NCBI GenBank assembly: GCA_036386835.1
Contig: DASVUX010000011.1
Span: 372,001-436,000, forward strand
Origin: 2-12-FULL-35-15 sp036386835
GTDB lineage: Bacteria > Bacteroidota > Bacteroidia > 2-12-FULL-35-15
Reading direction: 5' to 3'
Length of the DNA stretch: 64,000 nucleotides
A model generated the notes under the pieces. The model ran no database searches. It saw only the letters and a program-made list of their open reading frames with translations, and had not been told where the DNA came from. This document shows, in pieces, positions 1-7,953 of this stretch. Within the stretch, counting starts at the first letter, position 1. Every line of letters starts with the position of its first letter. Both the position numbers and the translations under genes were made by a program.

Positions 1-198
1 TTGCTTTTAAATGGTGTTTTGAAGGAGTTAAGTGGATTTGACAGGAATTCGATTGGAGATGATTGGGTTGATCAGAAAACGATAATGAAACTTACAGGCC
101 TGGGAAAAACCAAGTTGTACGAATTGCGCAGAGATAACATGATCACATACTCGTGCATTGGTTCAAAAGGTGTTTTTTACAGGCTGAGCGACTTTTAA
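1..198 (+). CDS. Excisionase-like helix-turn-helix protein (possibly 5'-partial)
   Basis: A small DNA-binding protein, 65 residues as seen. The stretch with LTGLGKTKLYELRRDNM reads as a winged or MerR-type helix-turn-helix, and the C-terminal GSKGVFYRLSDF resembles the wing of excisionase-like HTH_17 proteins that accompany Bacteroidota integrases. The first base of the window is already inside the frame (TTG), so the true start may lie upstream. It sits about 35 bp before a broken integrase gene on the same strand, the usual place for an excisionase or a directionality factor. Function is inferred from motif and position only. Confidence 0.6.
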   Translation: MLLNGVLKELSGFDRNSIGDDWVDQKTIMKLTGLGKTKLYELRRDNMITYSCIGSKGVFYRLSDF

Positions 199-232
199 AA
201 ATTATTAGATAAAAACGAAAAAAAGAGATAAT

Positions 233-1519
233 ATGAAAGCATCTACAAGTCTATTGCCCACGCTGCCGTATACTGTAAAGTTCTTTCTTATGAAGACAAG
301 AAACATTAATGACAAGGAACTTTCACTTTATTGTAGAATTTTTATTGCACCGTACTAAATCTGATTTTAGTCTTAAGATGGATGTTGATCCGCAAGATTG
401 GGATTCCGAAGCCGGAAGGTTCAAAGGGACAAATAGCAACTTCCATTATTTGAACTTTAAACTATCGGAGGTAGAGGGCAAACTTCAGGAAATCTACTAT
501 TCGTTAGAAAGGCAAAAATTAACAATCGTTGCCTCAATGCTGAAGGATGTTTACCAAGGGAAAAAGCTCGATTCTTGCGACTACAGTTTACTATCCTTTC
601 TAGACTATTTTATTTTAGAGGCAAAGGCTAAACCCCAAATCTATGGACACCCTACGATTAATCATTACAATGCCTTAAAGTCTCATTTGGAAAACTTCTT
701 TAAGAGCATGCGGATTAAGGATGTGCCATTAGAAAGCTTCAACCGTAACATGCTAGACCGATTTGAAAACTGGCTGTTAAGTTGGCAACATCCTGTGTTG
801 GAACGGGCAATGAACGAAAACACAAAGAACAACTATCTGAAGAAGCTCAAAAGTGTTATTAATAATGCAATCAGAAAAGAGCTGATAGTTAAGAATCCCT
901 TTATTGGTTTCACTTTGAAAGAGGTAAAGGGAAAGAAGGTGTTTCTTTCTGAAGAAGAGTTGTCTTTATTGGCCAAGCACGATCTGGGGGGAAATGCATC
1001 CCTTATCAAGGTGAGAGACATTTTTATGTTTTCTGTCTATTCAGGACTAAGATGGTCAGACGCGGTCTCCTTAAGGAATGAACATATTTCAATTGGCGAA
1101 GATGGAAATCTATGGATCACTAAGGATCAAATCAAAACTCAGGAGGCTTTACATATTCCTCTGCTGAAACCTGCTGAAGAGATTTATAGAAAGTATGAAG
1201 GTCAGCAACAGATAACGGGATTCGTACTTCCTCGACCCTTTCAAGTCAGAAAACAAACTTGCATTTAAAAGTGATAGTTAGTTTAGTAGGGATACAGAAG
1301 AAAGGGACATATCATTCGGGACGCCACACGTTTGCAACTACAATTACCTTGGAAAAAGGAGTTGATATTAAAACAGTAAGCAAATGGCTAGGCCACGCCT
1401 CAATAAAGACTACCGAGATATATGCTCAAGTTACAAAGACTCAAATGTCCCATACAGCTCAGAAATTGAACGAGGGAATACGAAAGAGAGTTACTTCGCT
1501 AGGGGAAAAAGGCAAGTAG
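233..1519 (+). pseudogene. Frameshifted tyrosine recombinase/integrase
   Basis: A phage-integrase family gene broken by two frameshifts. Translation from the ATG at 233 gives the usual N-terminal arm-binding start (VKFFLMKTRN...) and then stops at 356. The homologous frame continues from about 354 (TKSDFSLKMDVDPQDWD), a +1 change. This second frame carries the SAM-like core-binding domain and the catalytic arginine box YSGLRWSD, then stops at 1266. The frame shifts by -1 near 1235-1245 into SSQKTNLHLKV, followed by HSGRHTFAT (HxxR box) and LGHASIKTTEIYAQV (His and nucleophilic Tyr). All catalytic boxes survive but in three frames, so the protein should not be made. It belongs to the decayed left-hand element, whose attachment site is at 1670. 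Confidence 0.85.
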
Positions 1520-1527
1520 TTAAGCCA

Positions 1528-1569
1528 TTGAAACATTTACCCCTCCCACTGAAACACATATTGAAACAT
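1528..1569 (+). repeat. Short direct repeats, candidate integrase arm sites (left element)
   Basis: The 9-mer YTGAAACAY occurs at 1528, 1549 and 1561; the last two are exactly 12 bp apart. The array follows the broken integrase gene and precedes the hairpin and att core at 1630-1687. The 12-bp spacing recurs with different sequences beside the other attachment sites in this window, which suggests arm-type recombinase binding sites of a different element. Binding is inferred. Confidence 0.45.
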
Positions 1570-1629
1570 TCATGTCTCCAAATGGCGCCTGGCGTCTCCA
1601 TATGAAGGGTCTGAAACGGCCTCTAATGC

Positions 1630-1666
1630 AAGAAGGGTAAGAAACATTGAGTTTCTTACCCTTCTT
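1630..1666 (-). terminator. Hairpin next to the att core at 1670
   Basis: A perfect 16-bp stem (AAGAAGGGTAAGAAAC with its complement) with a 5-base loop. On the minus strand it lies directly downstream of the tRNA-Cys 3'-end copy at 1670, the position held by terminator hairpins beside the other two copies. It probably once ended transcription of the tRNA gene when this copy was the functional 3' end. Confidence 0.55.
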
Positions 1667-1669
1667 ATC

Positions 1670-1686
1670 GAGGTCCCGAGCGGTTT
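1670..1686 (-). repeat. att core, tRNA-Cys 3'-end copy 1 (diverged)
   Basis: GAGGTCCCGAGCGG is identical to the first 14 bases of the plus-strand core at 17579, but the following bases differ (TTT against ATTT). No tRNA body follows, so this is a duplicated attachment site and not a gene. It marks the right end of the decayed left element. Confidence 0.65.
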
Positions 1687-1802
1687 GCTACTTTCTTCTC
1701 CGAACTATATTAAATTTTGCTTCTTTTTATCTCCGGCATGGCAAAGAGACAAACGGAATATACAAAGAACAATTAAAAAAGATTCAGTCAGGTTAATTCA
1801 AA

Positions 1803-1822
1803 CTGACACCCCAACCGACACC
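1803..1822 (+). repeat. Repeat pair CYGACACC, 12 bp apart (candidate arm sites)
   Basis: CTGACACC at 1803 and CCGACACC at 1815 have the same 12-bp spacing as the CCGACAAC pairs at 2061/2073 and 17503/17515. They stand to the left of the hairpin and att core at 1881-1945, matching the arrangement at 17503-17596. Confidence 0.45.
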
Positions 1823-1880
1823 CAACACCTTCCATACCCTCCCGGATTCATACGACAACTAATCCGACTACGCCAAAAGC

Positions 1881-1915
1881 AAACCCCTCACAGATTTAGA
1901 TTCTGTAAGGGGTTT
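1881..1915 (-). terminator. Displaced tRNA-Cys terminator hairpin
   Basis: AAACCCCT pairs with AGGGGTTT, with an inner stem ACAGA/TCTGT. The outer stem is the same as in the hairpin at 17531-17567, but the inner stem differs (ACAAAC/GTTTGT there) and still pairs. This compensated change supports a selected RNA structure. On the minus strand it follows the tRNA 3'-end copy at 1928, so it is likely the original chromosomal terminator pushed away by integration. Confidence 0.6.
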
Positions 1916-1927
1916 GGTTTTTCAGGA

Positions 1928-1945
1928 GAGGTCCCGAGCAGATTT
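1928..1945 (-). repeat. att core, tRNA-Cys 3'-end copy 2 (far end of the large element)
   Basis: GAGGTCCCGAGCAGATTT matches 17 of 18 bases of the tRNA-Cys 3' end at 17579-17596. It is followed by unrelated sequence and not by a tRNA body. It lies 271 bp before an intact integrase gene and defines the left boundary of the ~15.6-kb element. Confidence 0.8.
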
Positions 1946-2060
1946 CTTCTTATTGTTGTCAATTTACTTCCATTTTATCTCTTTTTACTTCCCTCATGGG
2001 AATTGCATAGCCCTCAAAGGGTCATTCAGGCATATTCTGAGAATATCAGAGAAAGCCATT

Positions 2061-2080
2061 CCGACAACCTACCCGACAAC
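2061..2080 (+). repeat. CCGACAAC pair, 12 bp apart, inside left end of element
   Basis: CCGACAAC occurs at 2061 and 2073. The identical 8-mer pair with identical spacing occurs at 17503/17515 inside the other end of the element. Matching arm-type sites at both ends are expected for the integrase encoded at 2217. Confidence 0.5.
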
Positions 2081-2216
2081 TTTAGAAATGATTGTCGTCC
2101 ACCACCTTCACTGAGCTCCCCACAAACTCGCTATGGGAGCCAAAGCATTTTTTTCGAGTAACTGTATAGCCCAGAGGTCCCATCCGGGGAACCCGGTAAC
2201 TTAAAGAAACAAGGCA

Positions 2217-3527
2217 ATGAAAACAAACTTCAATTTAAAGAAACAGAACAGTGACGGCTTGTCTTTAATCCTGCTAATAATGCGGTGGGATAATCGCAAG
2301 CTTGTATTCTCAACCCGAGAATGCATTGATCCGAAATACTGGGGTCATGACAAAACAAAAAAGGGTTACCAAAGAGTAATTGAAACTAGACAGTACCCAG
2401 AATACCCGGAGTTTAACGCTCGGTTAGATCATTTGGAGGCAAGCGCAAAGACGGTTTTTAGGCAATTTCTAAATGATAATGATCACCGGTCACCGACACC
2501 TCAAGAGCTTAAGAAGCTGCTAAACATAAGCTTAAAGCGAGTGCAAAAGAACAGAATTGACTTGTTCGGCTTCATCCAGGTCTATATCAAAGAAGCGAAG
2601 AACCGTTACAATGATGAAACAGGGAAAGCCCTAGCAAAAGGAACTATTAAAGTGTACGAAAACACACTCGTCACACTAAAGCAGTACTGTAGTAAACGGA
2701 AAGTATTGTTGGATTTTGAGAATATCGATCTAGACTGGTATAAAGACTACATCGAATTTCTTTCAAAGGAAAAGAATCTATCCCTGAACACAGTCGGTAG
2801 AAATGTAAAGACGCTGAAGGCTATGTTAAATGAAGCGTTCGAGCGAGGATGTCATTCCAATCTTGCATTCAGGAGTAAGAAGTTTAGGGTTCTCACAGAA
2901 GCCACGGACAGCATTTACTTGGACGAATTTGAGCTACAGCAATTGTATGATCTTGACTTAACAAATGAACCTCGGCTTGAACAGATTAGAGACCTTTTTA
3001 TTGTTGGATGTTATACAGGATTGCGATTTTCAGATTTTTCTGCTATCGAAAGAAAGCACATAAAAGGGGACTTCATTGAAATTCTAACGAAAAAGACGGC
3101 AGAAACAGTAGTCATTCCAATTCACCGTTTGATTAAGGAGATTATGTTGAAATACACTGGAGTTACAGCGAATGGGTTGCCTCCAGCAATCTCAAATGCC
3201 AAAACAAATAAGAACCTGAAAGTTATAGCTGCAATGTTGCCTTGTCTTCACGTGAATGTACAAAGCAAAGTCACTAAGGGAGGGAAGGTTGTAACATCAA
3301 CTAATCCCAAACACTCAATGGTAGTGACGCATACAGCTAGGCGCTCATTTGCGACTAATCTTTATAAATCTGGACTCTCGTCATTGACTATAATGAAGAT
3401 CACCGGGCACAGAACAGAAAAAGCTTTCATAAGGTACATCAAAGTAACTCCAACGGAGAACGCTCAACTCCTTCAGCAGCATTGGGATAAACAAACGCAA
3501 TACAAACCAACTTTAGAAGTAGCATAA
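2217..3527 (+). CDS. Tyrosine recombinase/integrase (intact)
   Basis: A site-specific recombinase of the phage-integrase family, 436 residues, expected to integrate and excise the element at the tRNA-Cys 3' end. The N-terminal ~110 residues are an arm-binding domain, about 115-220 the SAM-like core-binding domain, and about 235-420 the catalytic domain. Catalytic residues are in place: Arg270 in YTGLR, His372 and Arg375 in HTAR, His398 in ITGH, and the nucleophile Tyr407 in FIRYIKV. The ATG at 2217 gives the usual length. The stop codon overlaps the next ATG by one base, so the downstream small gene is translationally linked. Confidence 0.92.
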   Translation: MKTNFNLKKQNSDGLSLILLIMRWDNRKLVFSTRECIDPKYWGHDKTKKGYQRVIETRQYPEYPEFNARLDHLEASAKTVFRQFLNDNDHRSPTPQELKKLLNISLKRVQKNRIDLFGFIQVYIKEAKNRYNDETGKALAKGTIKVYENTLVTLKQYCSKRKVLLDFENIDLDWYKDYIEFLSKEKNLSLNTVGRNVKTLKAMLNEAFERGCHSNLAFRSKKFRVLTEATDSIYLDEFELQQLYDLDLTNEPRLEQIRDLFIVGCYTGLRFSDFSAIERKHIKGDFIEILTKKTAETVVIPIHRLIKEIMLKYTGVTANGLPPAISNAKTNKNLKVIAAMLPCLHVNVQSKVTKGGKVVTSTNPKHSMVVTHTARRSFATNLYKSGLSSLTIMKITGHRTEKAFIRYIKVTPTENAQLLQQHWDKQTQYKPTLEVA

Positions 3528-3793
3528 TGGAAGAAAAACAAAAACTGGAATTGATCGCTCAAAAACTCGACAACAAGAAGAAGCGATTGGAGATTATAGA
3601 AGCAGAAAAAGAACTTCAAATGTCGGATAAGAAGATGGTCCTTGAACAAATTAACAACCTTAGGAACTTGATCACGGAAACTATTCTTGATCCTGAGCAG
3701 ACCGTTTTCGCCAGCGAGAAGAAGTATCGGCTCGTATTTGATGAACAGGAGATTAATAAACTTAAAAAGAAAATTTGGGACCTATTGGGTTAA
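3527..3793 (+). CDS. Small coiled-coil protein of unknown function
   Basis: An 88-residue charged protein. Residues 1-50 are rich in Lys, Glu and Leu with heptad-like spacing and probably form a coiled coil; the C-terminal part ends KLKKKIWDLLG. The start overlaps the integrase stop (TAATG), and the RadC-like gene follows after 3 bp, so the three form one operon. I do not recognise the family. Its position suggests an accessory role in recombination or element maintenance, which is inference only. Confidence 0.6.
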   Translation: MEEKQKLELIAQKLDNKKKRLEIIEAEKELQMSDKKMVLEQINNLRNLITETILDPEQTVFASEKKYRLVFDEQEINKLKKKIWDLLG

Positions 3794-3796
3794 GCG

Positions 3797-4219
3797 ATGA
3801 TTGTGGAAATAAACATAAAACTGAAAAAACATAAGGTCAATACTGCTGAGAAGGCTTTTACACTTTTGTTATCGGCTTTTGAAGAATTGGATGACATTGA
3901 CCAGGAGAAGGAACACTTTTATTGTATAGGATTGAAAAGGAATAGGGAAGTTAAGTTTATGGATTTAGTTTCAGTCGGTACTTTGTCAGGTACTCTTGTT
4001 CATTCACGAGAAGTTTTCCGAAGGGCTATTCAAATGGGAGTGGATGCTATTATTATAGCACATAATCACCCTTCAGGCAATATGAGAACAAGTGTATCAG
4101 ATGACTTAATTACGAAATCGCTAACTGAAGCAGGGAAGATCATCGGTATCGAAGTCTTGGACCATATCGTGTTTTGTAGGGATGAATTTTATAGTTATGC
4201 TGAGAACGGGATGCTGTAA
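3797..4219 (+). CDS. RadC-like JAB/MPN-domain protein
   Basis: A 140-residue RadC-family protein consisting mostly of the JAB (JAMM metalloprotease-like) domain. The metal-binding signature HNHPSG is at 89-94, with acidic residues of SDDLIT just after, and Glu39 is a candidate for the upstream conserved glutamate. Mobile-element RadC proteins usually lack the N-terminal helix-hairpin-helix of chromosomal RadC, as here. Despite the historical name, the family has no settled repair role; it is common in integrative elements and prophages of Bacteroidota. It follows the coiled-coil gene directly. Confidence 0.85.
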   Translation: MIVEINIKLKKHKVNTAEKAFTLLLSAFEELDDIDQEKEHFYCIGLKRNREVKFMDLVSVGTLSGTLVHSREVFRRAIQMGVDAIIIAHNHPSGNMRTSVSDDLITKSLTEAGKIIGIEVLDHIVFCRDEFYSYAENGML

Positions 4220-4396
4220 GTGAAGGAGAGATTAAAAACCATCTTTCGAAATCTTTAAGGCAATTTAGAAGAGCTCCCTCCCGGTTTCGTAGGGCGCAGT
4301 CATCTTTCAAAGGGCTGTGGTACCCGGAATTCCTGACAGCGATTTGTGAGACCCCCGGTTTTGCTGGCGGGGATCCGAGACGAGAAAATCGAGTAC

Positions 4397-4702
4397 ATGG
4401 GTATGCAAGCACATGTATTTTTTTCCGGGACCCGCGAGGAACTAGAACAACTTATCAAGGACTGTATCAAGTCCGAAATAGCTAAAATCCAACCGGTAGT
4501 TCAACCTACGACCTCGGGATTTATTTCCAGAAAGAAAGCTGCCCAACTCTACGGGATCAGCTTAGTAACCCTTAACCATTATTGTAAACGTGGACTCGTG
4601 CCTTCATACCGAATTGGCAATCGGGTGTTATTGGTTGAGAGCGAGGTTCTACAATCGGTTTCGAGAGTCAAAACCTTTAAGTCGGGAAAGGAGGGCCTAT
4701 GA
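4397..4702 (+). CDS. Excisionase-like HTH protein
   Basis: A 101-residue DNA-binding protein. Residues around 50-95 (ISRKKAAQLYGIS, then LVPSYRIGNRVLLVE) form the HTH_17 fold of excisionases and plasmid or element regulators. The N-terminal ~45 residues (FSGTREELEQLIKDCIKSEI) are helical and match the usual leader of Bacteroidota element HTH proteins. I use the ATG at 4397; another in-frame ATG is at 4403, and a GTG at 4346 would add residues that do not look conserved. It likely controls excision or represses the replication genes downstream. Confidence 0.75.
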   Translation: MGMQAHVFFSGTREELEQLIKDCIKSEIAKIQPVVQPTTSGFISRKKAAQLYGISLVTLNHYCKRGLVPSYRIGNRVLLVESEVLQSVSRVKTFKSGKEGL

Positions 4703-4785
4703 CGAATCAATATACCCGTGGTCCCCCTTGAACGATCCTAAAGGCTAAATAACAAATCAATTTATAAATTTTCAAAAATCTAAAA

Positions 4786-5358
4786 ATGGAAAACACCACT
4801 GTTATATCAAGCAAGAATAGAGATACCAATAAGCAAAGGCGGTTTATGGAGCATCGATTCTTAGCAAAGGAGTTAAAGTCACCGTTTCGTCTTCATCATG
4901 AATGTAAGACGGAGGATATTTTATGCCTTTTAGAAGCACCATCGATGTCACTAATAGATGAGTATTCTAAGACATGCACCAAAGCGTTTTATAAGGAACA
5001 TGCTCCTTACCTAGTGAATTCGGCAAAGGAATTAGCAAAGTTGGCACCGTTTCACTGTAAAGAAGATAAGGAGCTAATCAATGAACGAGCTAAACCCTTA
5101 AAAGAGCTAATAAGGCTTGTGGAAGAATATCAAGAGCCTATAGTTTGTATAGATCAGGGCACTGCAAGTCTAATCACGATGTTAGTGTATGGACGAGTAA
5201 ACGTTTCTCTGTTAAAAAAACACTGGAAGGATCTTCCCGAGGGAGAGCTTAAATTGATGAAGGCAAACGAATTCCTCGAAGAGTTAGCCAGTGGGTTAAA
5301 GATTCCCAGGAGAACATCTGTAATAATAAAACGGAAAAACCAAACTTCTGAAGAATAA
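4786..5358 (+). CDS. Hypothetical element protein
   Basis: A 190-residue soluble protein, mostly helical, with no signal peptide or membrane segment. No catalytic motif stands out. There are four cysteines, in SKTC, PFHCKED, ECKTED and VCIDQ, but they are not spaced like a zinc site. It lies between the excisionase-like gene and the primase module and is followed by a strong hairpin, so it may be the last gene of an early operon or a separate unit. I do not recognise the family. Confidence 0.65.
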   Translation: MENTTVISSKNRDTNKQRRFMEHRFLAKELKSPFRLHHECKTEDILCLLEAPSMSLIDEYSKTCTKAFYKEHAPYLVNSAKELAKLAPFHCKEDKELINERAKPLKELIRLVEEYQEPIVCIDQGTASLITMLVYGRVNVSLLKKHWKDLPEGELKLMKANEFLEELASGLKIPRRTSVIIKRKNQTSEE

Positions 5359-5366
5359 CAAACTTA

Positions 5367-5387
5367 GGCGGGGGAACGTCCCCCGCC
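5367..5387 (+). terminator. GC-rich hairpin after the hypothetical gene
   Basis: GGCGGGGGA pairs with TCCCCCGCC across a 3-base loop, 9 bases after the stop of the preceding gene and 28 before the primase gene. The downstream sequence is ATAATTTAAAA and not a clean T run, so it may be a partial terminator or an mRNA-stabilising hairpin. Confidence 0.55.
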
Positions 5388-5414
5388 ATAATTTAAAAAC
5401 TAAACTACAACAAC

Positions 5415-6941
5415 ATGCAAGACTTAAATTCGGCTATTAATGAAGCCATGAGCCGCCACAACGTTGGCGTGCAGGAATTAACAAATAAACCCCTCACTCA
5501 CTTTCAGATGCTCCATGTCCTTCTGGAAGGAATAGCGGAAATTGACTGGCATGCTGAGGCCAATTTAGAGCACGGAGAAAAGCTCTCCGACCGGCACGTA
5601 CATGTCATTACGGTTGAACAAGTTTTGAAACGGGCACACGAAAACAACTGGTCCTTGTGCATTCATAACGAGTTTTTGTATTCGTATAATGGACAGTACT
5701 GGGAACAGATTGATCGAAGCGTAATCCAAGCTTTGCTGGGATGTGCGGCAGAGAAATTAGGGATAGGAAAGTACATTGCAAGACATCATCAGTTTCAAAA
5801 GTCCTTAGTGAAACAGTTTATGTCCGCCGCTGTACTACCACGTCCAGAAGAAAGAGGCGAGACAGTACTTATTAATTTGCAAAATGGCACTTTCGAAATT
5901 ACCCCCAATGGCAGCAGGTTACGCGAGTTTGATCGAAACGATTTTCTCACTTATCAGCTTCCGTTCGTGTACGATCCTGTCGCTGACGCACCGATGTTTA
6001 AGAAATTCTTGGAGCGCGTCCAGCCAGATGAAAATTCTCGCAAAGTTCTGTCAGAGTTCTTAGGTGGCGTTTTTATCAAAACAAGAAATCTTAAACTAGA
6101 AAAAGCACTTTTGCTTTATGGTGATGGCGCCAATGGTAAAAGTGTTTTTTATGACTTGATGAACGCGCTATTGGGCCCTAATAACGTAAGCAGCTATTCG
6201 TTAGCAAGCTTAATGGACACCACTGGATATTATAGAGCCAATTTAGCAAACAAGCTTTTAAATTACGCCTCCGAAATTACAGGCGAATTAGAGACTGGAA
6301 TGTTTAAGCAACTAACATCAGGCGAACCTGTGCCCGCAAGAATAATCTATTGCGCTCCTGTCACAGTAAGGGATTATGCTAAGCTTGCCTTTAATTGCAA
6401 CGCCCTTCCTAAGAATGTTGAACACACAAACGCTTATTTTAGACGTTTCCTTATTGTCCCATTCAAAGTTACTATTCCCGAAGCAGAGCAAGATCGGCAA
6501 CTGGCACCAAAGATTGTTGCTGCTGGCGAACTTTCGGGAATTTTCAATTGGGTATTGGAGGGGCTAAATCGACTACTACTGCAAAAGGGTTTTACTTATT
6601 CAGACGAGGTGAGTAACGAGCTTGCAAAGTATCAGGCCGAGTCAGACAACGTGAGGCTTTTTCTTGAGGAACGCGATTACGTTGAGGATTTGGAACGATA
6701 CATTGCTGTTAAGTTTTTGTCTGACGAATACGCGGAATTTTGTCGCACATGCCGTTATAAGCCTCTAAATCACGGAAATTTTGTTAAACGTCTGAGAGGG
6801 CTGGGAGTGCTCATTGAGAAACGCAACATCGGACTTGTTGCGTTTGTTCAACGAGCTGAAAACCTACCCGCTCCGCAAGGGGTTACCGGCACACCTCGCA
6901 CACCACAGACACCTCACTCTTTTTTTTCTGACCATGAATAA
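5415..6941 (+). CDS. P4-family primase/SF3 helicase (DUF5906 type)
   Basis: A 508-residue replication protein like the C-terminal half of phage P4 alpha protein. About residues 75-200 look like the D5_N region, followed by a superfamily 3 helicase with Walker A GDGANGKS at 236-243. The C-terminal ~120 residues include a winged-helix-like segment (KFLSDEYAEFCRTCRYKPLN). It would unwind the element origin. Such proteins are typical of P4-like satellites, PICIs and small integrative elements. Its last bases overlap the next gene by 8 bp (ATGAATAA), implying coupled translation. Confidence 0.85.
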   Translation: MQDLNSAINEAMSRHNVGVQELTNKPLTHFQMLHVLLEGIAEIDWHAEANLEHGEKLSDRHVHVITVEQVLKRAHENNWSLCIHNEFLYSYNGQYWEQIDRSVIQALLGCAAEKLGIGKYIARHHQFQKSLVKQFMSAAVLPRPEERGETVLINLQNGTFEITPNGSRLREFDRNDFLTYQLPFVYDPVADAPMFKKFLERVQPDENSRKVLSEFLGGVFIKTRNLKLEKALLLYGDGANGKSVFYDLMNALLGPNNVSSYSLASLMDTTGYYRANLANKLLNYASEITGELETGMFKQLTSGEPVPARIIYCAPVTVRDYAKLAFNCNALPKNVEHTNAYFRRFLIVPFKVTIPEAEQDRQLAPKIVAAGELSGIFNWVLEGLNRLLLQKGFTYSDEVSNELAKYQAESDNVRLFLEERDYVEDLERYIAVKFLSDEYAEFCRTCRYKPLNHGNFVKRLRGLGVLIEKRNIGLVAFVQRAENLPAPQGVTGTPRTPQTPHSFFSDHE

Positions 6942-7845
6942 ATTTGAATTCGAGAAGAACCGGCGGGTTGCCGAGTTCTGTCCCTGCGGCAAATCAAACC
7001 ACGACGGCAAGTTTGCGCCGTTCGTGGGCTTCGGGGATAAAGGCCATTGTTTTAGTTGTGACAAAACATTCTTTCCTGACAAGGATGTCGGGAAAGCAAT
7101 GTCCAAGCAGAAAACAACAATAGCTTTAATCCCACACAAGCATTCCTTTATTTCTTACGACATTTTTAAACAAAGTAGAGGTATGTTTGAAAAAAACACA
7201 CTCCTCAATTTTATAAGGGATTTGACTAACGATGAGACTGCTCTCCGGATTAAGGACAGCTATCAACTAGGAACTGCAAAGCTTTGGGACTGGTCAATGG
7301 TGTTTTGGCAAATTGATTCACGAGGCCGCGTTCGAGACGGTAAAATCATAAAGTATATTCTTAAAAAGGATGACAGCTCATTTTTAGGAGTGAACTGTGG
7401 GAGAGATAAGGAGACCATTCCTCCGGTAAAATGGGTGAGTAAGTTGGCCGGTGTGAAGGATTTTAAATTGCAGCAGTGTTTTTTTGGCGAACACCTATTA
7501 CCTCTCTTTCCAGATAAACCTATTGGAATTTTAGAAAGCGAAAAATCCGCACTTATTGCAACTGCCTATAGGCCAGACATTTTATGGCTAGCATCCGGTG
7601 GGTCTGGGGGGCTGACGGATCAAAAGGTGAAAGTCTTGGAATCTCGCAAGGTGACCCTCTTCCCAGATTTAGGAAAATTTGATCAATGGAAAACTCGGGC
7701 TGCCCAAATTGAAAAGCTAATCCACGTTGATATTTCAGTGGCTGATTTTTTAGAGCGAATTGCAACAGAGCAAGACAAGATTCAAGGACTGGACTTAGCG
7801 GACTTTTTGCTGCGATCAAAGTGGAATTGCTCTTCAACAAGATAA
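6934..7845 (+). CDS. Primase-like zinc-finger/TOPRIM protein (DUF6371-like)
   Basis: A 303-residue protein with an N-terminal CHC2-like zinc-binding region (CPCGKSNH then CFSCDKTFF, residues ~15-50), a central domain, and a TOPRIM-like segment (PIGILESEKSALIATA, about 190-210) followed by LFPDLG, where catalytic acidic residues are expected. This architecture is common in Bacteroidota elements next to a P4-type helicase, and the pair likely primes and unwinds element DNA. The start is the ATG at 6934, which overlaps the helicase stop; an upstream in-frame extension to 6814 is coding sequence of the previous gene. The DUF6371 assignment is from memory of the family. Confidence 0.7.
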   Translation: MNKFEFEKNRRVAEFCPCGKSNHDGKFAPFVGFGDKGHCFSCDKTFFPDKDVGKAMSKQKTTIALIPHKHSFISYDIFKQSRGMFEKNTLLNFIRDLTNDETALRIKDSYQLGTAKLWDWSMVFWQIDSRGRVRDGKIIKYILKKDDSSFLGVNCGRDKETIPPVKWVSKLAGVKDFKLQQCFFGEHLLPLFPDKPIGILESEKSALIATAYRPDILWLASGGSGGLTDQKVKVLESRKVTLFPDLGKFDQWKTRAAQIEKLIHVDISVADFLERIATEQDKIQGLDLADFLLRSKWNCSSTR

Positions 7846-7953
7846 TAACTGAAAAACTTTTCAGTGGTGCGGGAGGTGGGAGAGGTGTCCCTACCAACCT
7901 TCAAAATACGATCCTTTTTTGTATCTTTGCATTTTACACTGCAACAGGCACTT

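Larger units (their letters stand above)
1670..1945. mobile_element. Cargo-less remnant element between two att cores
   Basis: This ~260-bp segment runs from the att core at 1670 to the core at 1928. Just inside its left edge is sequence resembling the left end of the large element: 1687-1742 and 1946-2002 share a pattern ending TTTTTATCTCC...CATGG and CTTTTTACTTCC...CATGG. At its right edge it has its own 12-bp-spaced repeat pair and hairpin. It therefore has two element ends and no genes. I read it as an internal deletion derivative left in tandem. The open frames in it cross hairpins and att sites and are not believed. Confidence 0.5.

Noticed and set aside
233..1519. Programmed frameshifting as explanation for the split integrase
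   Set aside because: Two changes of opposite sign at unrelated sites without a clear slippery heptamer and downstream structure point to mutation.
1685..2161. A 158-codon open frame on the plus strand
   Set aside because: It crosses the hairpin at 1881, the att core at 1928 and two repeat pairs, and the translation is low in normal protein features.
2174..2190. A further att-like GAGGTCC motif
   Set aside because: Only seven bases match the core, followed by unrelated sequence.
4140..4412. A 90-codon open frame on the minus strand between the RadC-like and HTH genes
   Set aside because: It overlaps the end of the RadC-like gene in antisense and has no motif or plausible start context.
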